Part shown: piece after piece, positions 1 to 6,260 of the stretch
How positions within the stretch are numbered: the stretch's first letter is position 1
Layout: every line of letters begins with the position of its first letter
Assembly (NCBI GenBank): GCA_037447655.1
Contig: JBBHKE010000443.1
Coordinates: forward strand, 1 to 17,517
Source: Zygnema cylindricum
Taxonomy: Eukaryota; Streptophyta; Zygnematophyceae; Zygnematales; Zygnemataceae
Length of the DNA stretch: 17,517 nt
Direction: 5' to 3'
Program-made: the position numbers and the translations under genes
Notes under the pieces: generated by a model
Told to the model about the DNA's origin: nothing
The model's input: the letters and a program-made list of their open reading frames with translations, nothing else
Database searches by the model: none

Positions 1-240
1 ATATTCAAAATAATGAACGCGCAAGTAACGATTGACATAGGCACACTTTGAAAAGTACACCGTAAAATCAGCGCTAAATTCCAAAATAACGTTTCAAAAT
101 ATCGGTTACATGGGGACACGCCCTAAGGGCAATTTCGCATGTAACCGAAACTTTAGTCTTATATCTTTGTTTTTAGCGAAGATTCTCTGTACTACTTTCA
201 AAGCATTCCTATGTAAATAAATGAAATCATTACTTCAAAT
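1..240. other. AT-rich spacer, no gene seen
   Basis: No convincing reading frame, RNA gene or repeat boundary is visible here. The stretch ends where the tandem and inverted motifs of the next element begin. Confidence 0.6.
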
Positions 241-259
241 TGTGATGGATGTCGACTTG

Positions 260-950
260 GGTGTAATTTGTGACGGTTGTAGACAACTACAAACTCGCGA
301 CAATTGATGACGTTTACAAAATAACGACGGTCGTAGACGTCTACACCGCGCATCGTTATTAGTGTCAAAGTTTAAGTAGTGTGGAAGTAAATATACCGTC
401 ATTGACGCTAATTATTATTATTTTTTTTTTTTTTTTAAAAGGTGTATTCTAATTTCGGCGTTTATGCTAAATTTGGGAACAACAAAAATGGAATATTCGT
501 TGTACGATTATATACATTAACATATGTATCCGTACAAAATATTAAAAATCGTACGCCGTCGTGTAATTTAAATATCCGTACATGTAAGACTAATTTACGT
601 GTCAGAACAATCCCGTTTTTTTAGCGCACGATCCTATGCGTGCGCGTCTGATTTAACTCATTCTTTGTAAAATTTTCACTTGAAAAGGTACATTTATGTA
701 CGATCTGACATCGACCGTACACCACACTATTTATATATTATTGTAATTCGTCCTTTACGCTATTTTGTTTGGTACCTTAATTAACGTCAAGGAAAAATTA
801 AAATCATGTATCGTATTTGAGGAAAAAAATCAAAATTTTAAGAACCCAAATTAGTGTCGTTGACACTAATAACGATGCGTGGTGTAGCTACTTGTGACAT
901 TGTAGATGATTAGGGTTTGTGACATTTTGATGTCACGCTCAAATTGTGAC
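260..950. repeat. Candidate fold-back element or MITE
   Basis: A 28-base segment at 341-368 (ctacaccgcgcatcgttatt...) recurs in inverted orientation at 860-887 with 27 of 28 bases identical. Outside these arms both ends carry several copies of TGTGAC/GTCACA and GTAG...CTAC motifs; 275-300 and 329-354 are similar to each other in direct orientation. Clustered subterminal repeats around a long inverted repeat suit a non-autonomous DNA transposon or fold-back element. I could not fix the outer ends or a target duplication, so the limits are approximate. The 480 bp between the arms is AT-rich, with a T16 run at 421-436 and no gene. It is unrelated by eye to the MITEs at 2054-4761. Confidence 0.45.
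850..870. repeat. Short palindrome at the inner edge of the fold-back arm
   Basis: ATTAGTGTC and GACACTAAT form 9-base perfect arms around a 3-base centre. The sequence lies at the inner edge of the right inverted repeat. It may be a degenerate duplication of the arm itself. Confidence 0.5.
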
Positions 951-970
951 AGCATCGACGTCGGAAATTC

Positions 971-2053
971 TAAAACTTTTCGTCATGGTTTCCCAATTTT
1001 GTTTCTTAATCCTTTCTCGCTCTACTTGCCATCAAAGTACGCCCAAATATAGCCAAAAGAAATTGTTTTAAGAGATATTTCATTTAATACCATTATTAAC
1101 ATTTTTCATTGCAAGAATTGTGAGATAGACGCGGTAGTGGGAGAGGGAGTGAGAGAGAGGCACTTTCACGAACTTCGTTTTTGCTTAATGCCGTCCGTTG
1201 GTCGAGACCCCTCCACAGCCCCTGTACGGGAAAAAAGTGCACAAAAAAAAGTCACGCACAGGCTAGAAAAGTTTAGTGGGTTTTTTTTCAAGTTCTCCGT
1301 GCACAAAAATTGTCAAAAACTCCCGACACGTGCGACAACATCAGCCTATTCGCTCACCTCATGGAACTTTATTTAAAATCACCTCGCAATGTGATTTTAT
1401 ATGAAGTTTGAAGGTGAGCTGGAAGGATGTGAAAGTTGGTTGAAACGCGTAAGACGACAAACTACATCGCGCTATACGACAAACTCCAGTTCATATAAAG
1501 TTTCAAGGTAACACAACTCGTTGTGGTAATTTCAATTTTTTTGTACGGCTGAGATTTTTTAGTTGAGGGCTAAGCTATGGAGGAAAACGACAGAAAATAA
1601 CCGTAACTTAAGCGCATGGGAAAGTGCCTTTATCGTTACTATTCACTTCTCTAAAACATTTAACATTGCCCGTACACCTAGGTGTATACACGTGGCTCCG
1701 CGTGATTTGATGAAAAGCGATCTAATGGAAGGACAATCTTTTCTCCCGTTATCATTATCAAATAAGACAAAGTTTATTCAAGATATTCTGTACTGTCCAT
1801 TACCGTACACTACTGTACTGTACTATTTAAGGATCCTCCCCGTACTGTACAAAGAATCTGACAGCAATCTGGACAGTATCGTAAAAAATAGTATAAAACC
1901 AGCAAATATTCCCCGCTCGCCAGACAATAAAAGACAAAAAAAAAAATGGCGGAAGAAATTTGTCGTGACATGATGATTAGTTGATTGATATGTTGGAGGA
2001 ACGAATGGAGGAACAAGAAACTGGAGGACTACGAGAGACTAATAAAGTGCACA
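971..2053. other. Gene-free AT-rich spacer
   Basis: About 1.1 kb without a supportable gene. The open frames at 1137-1376 and 1563-1973 show no recognisable domain, and their composition is like the rest of the spacer. Visible structure is limited to the hairpin at 1353-1418 and a GTAC-rich patch around 1790-1880, where GTACTGTCCA is answered by an inverted TGGACAGTA about 70 bases later. Confidence 0.55.
1353..1418. repeat. Imperfect 28-base inverted repeat
   Basis: Arms starting CTCACCT and ending AAGGTGAG close on a short centre flanked by AAATCAC and GTGATTT. A further, looser copy of one arm (tcatataaagtttcaaggta) lies at 1492-1511. This may be the remnant of a small MITE. No target duplication was recognised. 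Confidence 0.45.
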
Positions 2054-2773
2054 TGATGACGTGGACTGAACAGTACACCGTGAATCGCCATGGTTCGTTA
2101 ACAAACGTTGTACTAACTCGTACAATGTCGTACAGAGCCGTACCTTCAATGTTTTTTTGTCAGACGAAACATCGTTACTGGAAAGCTGTCGGGAGGCCCC
2201 AATCATGTAGGCATAATTTGTGATCGTTGGATATTTCACTTTTTGAGATCCCCAAAGCAATAGCGCACATCATCCAGTGTGAAGATACTCTCCGCGCGAG
2301 GAGAGTTGCACGATACTGGTCCTGTACCATTGGTACACGTGAAAAGGAAAAATATTATCCACTTTGAACAAGCGATCACAAGCCTACGCGTCCTACAGGC
2401 CATGTGCCACCTGCCACGCTGGATGCAAGTGAGCCCCTCGCACGTTCCGTCTGACATCCACCGACACTCAAAGTTTGTCGCGTCTTTTTGCCATTCCGTT
2501 TCGAAATTTTGATTACCATTTTCAAAATCAAAATCTGGCCGCAAACTTTTCGTACGAATCATTAACTACCTCCGGCTGTACAGATATTACGTTCTGACTT
2601 TCCGTTTGTAGATTTTTTTAAGATTTTCTGAATCTGGAATCTAACCTACGTGGCGTCAATCATAATTGAGGAAGGTTTGTTACTGGCCCGACAAAATGGA
2701 GCAGACTTCCAGTAAACGTTGCCATTAGACTTGTCCGTACATTTACTGGGACCGCCAAATGGAATTCTACCCC
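2054..2773. mobile_element. Degraded MITE, first copy (PIF/Harbinger-like)
   Basis: This segment is a direct repeat of the MITE at 2795-4761, roughly 80% identical by eye, in the same orientation. Shared landmarks in order are GGTTCGTTA near the left end, the run ending GACGAAACATCGTTACTGG, the central inverted repeat, GTACCATTGGTAC (2324-2336), and a right end containing TTCCAGTAAACG and TTTACTGGGA. The right terminus resembles that of the second copy but is diverged; the left terminus (around TGATGACGTGG) is poorly kept, so the start is approximate and no target duplication is visible. It encodes nothing recognisable, as expected of a non-autonomous element. Only about 20 bases separate it from the second copy. 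Confidence 0.6.
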
Positions 2774-2830
2774 TATTGTTATTTTTGCCACTTAGGGTGA
2801 CGTTCGATTAGACGAAAAGTGGGGTTCGTT

Positions 2831-4068
2831 AGTTGAAATTTATGTATTTTCTAGGTCTGTATTGGAAAAATAAATAGAGTAAGTCAGCAAAGGCAACCTG
2901 CTTCTCGCTCAACTCTCTCCGGTCCCCATACTTGTTGCAGTCACTGAAGACCAGAGAGAGAGCTAGAGCCATGGCTGTCTAAAGAGGATAGGCTAACTCG
3001 TAGTTTGTACCAAAATTGTTGTGTCGATCCTAAGATTTGATCCTAGTACCTACATACTGCTATAGACGTTAGCTTTAGCCTATAGGTTAGAGTAAACGAT
3101 CGCATATGTAGGGTACAATAGGTATTTATAAATGGACAAGAAGAGAGTTCTAACAAACTAACAAATAACCAAAAGCTGCTCTTAACCAGATTTGAACCAT
3201 GGTCTGTGGTTACATTTGTAAAAGTATGCCTTAACCAATAAGGCGTTATCGAAATGATACACGTTACGGGTTTCATAAATACATAAACATTAAAGCAACA
3301 ACTAATTAACAGCAGACTAACCAAAAGAAGCAATTCCTGCATGTATGCGAATCTGAACCGTGTAAAATATGTTTTGATCGGACGGCCGGCATTGTAGCCG
3401 CCACGCGAAGTGAGCTTTTGGCGGCATACGGAGATAGCGTCACGCGGTGCCACGTGGTGCCACATTATTTGATACCGGAGAAGATGGGAGGAGGAACCAT
3501 GGCTTCCAATTTGATAGGTGTCACCTTGTAGACCTTGTCGTACAATGGTCGTACAATAAGTACATCGCCCATTGTACCTTCTTGTACTATATAGTGTTCC
3601 TATTGGACTAGGGTTTAGTAGTAGGTAGTCGTGAGTAGGCAGACCGAGACTTAGTAATATTTAGGTACCTCTCTCTCTAAGAGAGCTTGTAACTATAAAG
3701 GTCATCTTTGACCAGCCATAACTTAATGCTCGGGTGAGCAAATTCAGTGATTCTTTTTGCTGCGGACTCAGGGGAGTCTAAGCTACACAGGGTTGTAGTC
3801 GGTCAGAGTCTTTGCGTGCCAGGGTGGCACTTATTTAGTGGGAAAGTCAAAGTGGGGAGTATTGTCCAAAACACATATTCAAGCTTTGCATTATGTGGTG
3901 GAACTGAGCACACAAAAGGTCTTCTCTTCACTGGGGTGAAGTTGTATTGGGGTTTTGATTGTCAAGGGATCATTCATTTGGGTTTATATCAACTTGGAGT
4001 CGGCACTATCTAGATTAGCTTCTTTTGGATGTGCGAATTCTGTGGGCAATGGAGCCCATAGAATTTCA
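2831..4068 (+). repeat. Degenerate copia-family LTR with duplicated 3' part
   Basis: This aligns with the LTRs of the complete element in plus orientation. Shared blocks include tattttctaggtct near the start, gagctagagccatggct (about 2960-2976), the antisense tRNA-like segment (about 3025-3095), the GTAC hairpin (3551-3587), and an end resembling the canonical ...TTTCA (4061-4068). It is about 1.24 kb, some 190 bp longer than the others, because the region preceding the LTR 3' end is present twice (from about 3770 and again from about 3917). No element interior follows: sequence beyond 4068 is the MITE. It is therefore best read as an old solo LTR. No 5-base duplication is recognisable, and the start could be 2831 or 2834. 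Confidence 0.7.
3551..3587 (+). repeat. GTAC hairpin of the old LTR
   Basis: Arms GTACAATAAGTACA and TGTACCTTCTTGTAC flank an 8-base loop. It occupies the same LTR position as the hairpins at 5317-5357, 10715-10755 and 13044-13082, with different but still mostly pairing arm sequence. Confidence 0.6.
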
Positions 4069-4238
4069 ACTGGACGCCGTACGTTTTCCTACAGCGCCGT
4101 ACCGAGCCGTACCATTTTATTTTTTTTGTCGGACGAAACATCGTTACTGGAAAGGTATCACGAAGCTCCAATGATGTAGACGTAATTCTTGACCGTTGGA
4201 TGTTTCACTTTTTGAGATCTGCGAAGCAATTCAAGCAC

Positions 4239-4295
4239 ATCATCTAGTGGGCCCCAACTCTCTTCAGGGAGGAGAGTTGGGGCCCACTAGATGAT
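4239..4295. repeat. Perfect 24-base hairpin inside the MITE
   Basis: The arms 4239-4262 and 4272-4295 are exact reverse complements (GGGCCCCAACTCTC core) around a 9-base loop. The matching place in the first MITE copy (about 2273-2316) keeps only the outer CCAGT/ACTGG and inner ACTCTCC/GGAGAG pairs. The arm sequence is also more GC-rich than its surroundings. Confidence 0.85.
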
Positions 4296-4764
4296 TGCCA
4301 TTCATTACCATTGGTACACGTGAAAAGGAAAAAAAATATCTACGTTGTATAAGCGATCACAGGCGTGCACGTCGTACATGCCATGTGCATCCTGCCACGT
4401 TGAATGCAGGTCACGTGAAATTATCATCGCACGCTTCGTCTGACATCCGCCGACATTCAAAGTTTGCCGCGTCTTTTTGCCATTATGTTTCGACATTTTG
4501 ATTTCCACTTTCAAAATCAAAATCTAGCCGAAAACTTTATGTACGAATCATTAATTACCTCCGGTGGTTCAGAAATTTCGTACAGATATTCCGTTTGTAG
4601 ATTTTTTTCAAGATTTTTATAATCTGGACTGTAACTTACGTGGTGCTTATCATAATTGAGGAAGGTTTGTAACTGGCCCACACAATGGAGTGGACTTCCA
4701 GTAAACGCTGCCAGTAGACTCGTCCGTACATTTACTGGGACTGCCTAATGGAACGTCACCCTTA

Positions 4765-4976
4765 AAACATCTTCTATCTGTACACACTTGTCCGATTTTC
4801 AAACGGAGACCGCCAATCAGAAGTTGATAATCTTACCTTTCAATCGACGTCGCCAGATCTACAATCTAACAAGTGTGTACGGAGATGACGAGTGTGTACG
4901 GAGAAAAAATGTTTTAACTGGCAAAAAAAACACCAACACCAATAGCGATACAGGGTGTACGTTTGCACTACTATAC
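4765..4976. other. Host spacer left of the complete copia, with GTAC repeats
   Basis: No gene is visible. TGTACACACTTGT (from 4780) is answered by an inverted ACAAGTGTGTACG (from 4869), and gtgtgtacggaga occurs twice in tandem around 4871-4905. Before the copia insertion this stretch was continuous with 11427 onward. Confidence 0.6.
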
Positions 4977-4981
4977 TGTAC
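4977..4981. repeat. Target-site duplication TGTAC, left copy
   Basis: TGTAC directly precedes the left LTR and is repeated exactly at 11422-11426 after the right LTR. Five bases is the standard duplication length for Ty1/copia integration. Confidence 0.93.
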
Positions 4982-5316
4982 TGAAACTCTGAGACCTCCA
5001 TAAGTCCTCAGAGTGGACAGCTTCCAAGAAGCCTCTAGGATAATCCTGACCCCTTTGTGTTTTAGCAAAATTAACTGCCGCCCTGGCAAACAAAAACCCT
5101 GACTACTTTCACCCCTGTGAAGGCAAGACTCCCCTGAGTTGATAGCAAAAAGAATCTCTGAATTTGCTCCCCTGAGCAGTAAGTTATGGAGAGTCAAAGT
5201 TGACCTTTTGTACAGAAGCTCTCTGGGAGAGAGGGTCCTATCTTCTAATTTTTTCTAAGTCCTATCTCTCTCACAGACTCCATCTACTGATGTACGGAAC
5301 CAATCAGATTTCAGTT

Positions 5317-5357
5317 CCGTACGTAAAAGTACAACTGCCGGTGTACTTTATGTACGG
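5317..5357 (-). repeat. GTAC hairpin in the 3' LTR
   Basis: On the minus strand CCGTACATAAAGTACA pairs with TGTACTTTTACGTACGG around the loop CCGGCAGT, with one bulged base. The identical copy in the 5' LTR is at 10715-10755. Confidence 0.75.
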
Positions 5358-5745
5358 ATATTGTACGACATGGCCTAAATGTCCACACGTGGAGTATCCG
5401 GATTTGCTCCTTAAATCCTCGGAGATGCCGCACTCCAATGTCACATCGCCACGTGTCATCCGATGTGGCGCTGCCCACAAACCGCCGAATTCTCCTTCCG
5501 CGATCTCGGCGCAATTTCCGGCCGTCCGATTAAACTCGTTTTTGATCGTAGCCGTAATAAATACATGCGCGGTATTTGTTTCGCGTCCGAAATCAATGCG
5601 CGGTATTGATTTCATATCCGTACCGCAATTCGTACTTTTACAATTCCATATCTATGTGCCCCGTAAATAGTTATAGTTAAATGAATTATCCTACGTGTAC
5701 TTGTATAATTAATTATCATACTATATACTATGTATCAGTACCTCT

Positions 5746-5820
5746 AGACTTAACGGCTAAGGCTACGGCTATCTCTAGCTGTCGGCCGGCAGGTACCAGG
5801 ATCAAATCCTGCCGCCGGCA
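5746..5820 (+). other. tRNA-like segment, antisense to the LTR
   Basis: On the plus strand TAACGGCTAAGGCTACGG resembles a Pol III A box, and GGATCAAATCC (5799-5809) resembles a B box (GGTTCRANNCC) within a T-arm-like hairpin CAGG-ATCAAAT-CCTG. A GGCAGG/CCTGCC pair lies around it. There is no foldable acceptor stem, so this is not a working tRNA gene. The same block occurs in every LTR here. It may be a captured tRNA/SINE fragment or an antisense Pol III promoter. Confidence 0.5.
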
Positions 5821-5904
5821 TATACCTTTTAGTAATTAATCCGTAGACTATTATAAATTTCCCGTAAACCTGAGGATAGCTTAGGTAGCCATGGCTCTAG
5901 CTTC

Positions 5905-5949
5905 CTCTCCAATTTCTCAGTGACTGCGACAAATTTGAGAGTTGGAGAG
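5905..5949 (-). repeat. Stem with conserved loop in the 3' LTR
   Basis: CTCTCCAA (5905-5912) and TTGGAGAG (5942-5949) pair. The enclosed bases contain TCAGTGACTGCGACAA, almost unchanged in the other LTRs. It lies near the 5' end of the LTR, so in U3 if the promoter is downstream, and would then be in the 3' part of the transcript. Confidence 0.6.
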
Positions 5950-6027
5950 AGAAGTTAGAGGTAGACTGCCTCGGCTTCTTTGTTTCTATTTAGACCTAGA
6001 AAATACTTAAAACCATTAATTTCTACA

Positions 6028-6042
6028 CTCCCCTTATTTTCT
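6028..6042 (-). other. Polypurine tract for plus-strand DNA synthesis
   Basis: Minus strand AGAAAATAAGGGGAG lies directly against the TG of the 3' LTR. An uninterrupted purine run in this position is the RNase H-resistant primer for second-strand synthesis in LTR retrotransposons. The TAG that ends the polyprotein frame (6041-6043) overlaps its first bases, so there is no 3' untranslated gap. Confidence 0.9.
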
Positions 6043-6260
6043 AGTCAATCTTTAATTTCAGACCACACTTCTCCCTGCAGAAAATTAGCTTAGGGGAAGG
6101 CACAGGTTTGGTCATCATATCTGCTACCATCTCACTATCTGGCCTGTACTCTAAACTGATTATTTTGTTTTCTACTTTTTTCTCTAACAAAGCTGAGTCT
6201 GATGTCCATGTGTTTGGCTTTAAAATGATGTTTAGGATTGGCAGAAATAGCGATTGCTGC
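6041..6260 (-). pseudogene. C-terminal tail of RNase H, beyond a stop and a frameshift
   Basis: Downstream of the TAG at 6261-6263 the same frame continues with recognisable RNase H residues (a KHHFKAKHMDIR-like stretch). It then shifts at a run of six A residues (6175-6180, minus), where five would keep frame. The last part, including VADMMTKP, is read in the shifted frame and ends at 6041. ADxxTKP is the usual closing motif of Ty1/copia RNase H and supplies the last acidic residue. The coding sequence is thus complete in content but broken twice within about 90 bases. Confidence 0.85.

Larger units (their letters stand above)
2795..4761. mobile_element. MITE, second copy, with TTA target duplication, split by an LTR
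   Basis: The left end GGGTGACGTTCGATTAGAC and the reverse complement of the right end GGGTGACGTTCCATTAGGC are identical at 17 of 19 bases. Both ends are flanked directly by TTA (2792-2794 and 4762-4764). A 3-base TTA duplication with short inverted repeats starting GGG is characteristic of the PIF/Harbinger superfamily; assignment rests on this alone because no transposase is present. Without the copia LTR inserted at 2831-4068 the element would be about 729 bp, matching the neighbouring copy. The LTR interruption shows that the MITE was here first. Confidence 0.7.
4982..6027 (-). repeat. 3' LTR of the complete copia
   Basis: Read on the minus strand it starts TGTAGAAATTAATGG at 6027 and ends GAGTTTCA at 4982. 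The inner edge abuts the polypurine tract and the outer edge abuts TGTAC. Features shared with the 5' LTR are a stem with an invariant loop (5905-5949), an antisense tRNA-like segment (5746-5820), an ATGCGCGGTATT direct repeat (5565 and 5596) and the GTAC hairpin (5317-5357). It carries four extra bases (a CCGCCGG stretch at 5811-5817) relative to the 5' LTR. No strong TATA box stands out; TAGTATATAG at 5721-5730 (minus) is a weak candidate. Confidence 0.95.

Noticed and set aside
235-960. CRISPR-like array from the repeated TGTGAC and GTAG motifs
   Set aside because: The motifs are short, irregularly spaced and occur in both orientations. The surroundings are clearly eukaryotic.
3043-3465. 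140-codon minus-strand frame
   Set aside because: It lies wholly inside the degenerate LTR, antisense to it, and is not shared with the other LTRs.
2054-4761. The two similar segments as LTRs of a short retroelement
   Set aside because: The second copy has inverted, not TG...CA, ends and is flanked by TTA on both sides, which fits a DNA transposon. The segment between the two copies is only 20 bases once the LTR is recognised as an insertion.
5200-5670. 156-codon plus-strand frame in the LTR, repeated at 10598-11068
   Set aside because: It is present twice only because the two LTRs are nearly identical. The other two LTRs do not keep it, and it has no recognisable domain.
5746-5820. Functional tRNA gene
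   Set aside because: The T-arm-like hairpin and A/B-box-like motifs are present, but no acceptor stem or anticodon arm folds properly.
6028-6260. Envelope or extra gene after RNase H
   Set aside because: The only frame here is the end of RNase H itself, and its stop overlaps the polypurine tract.
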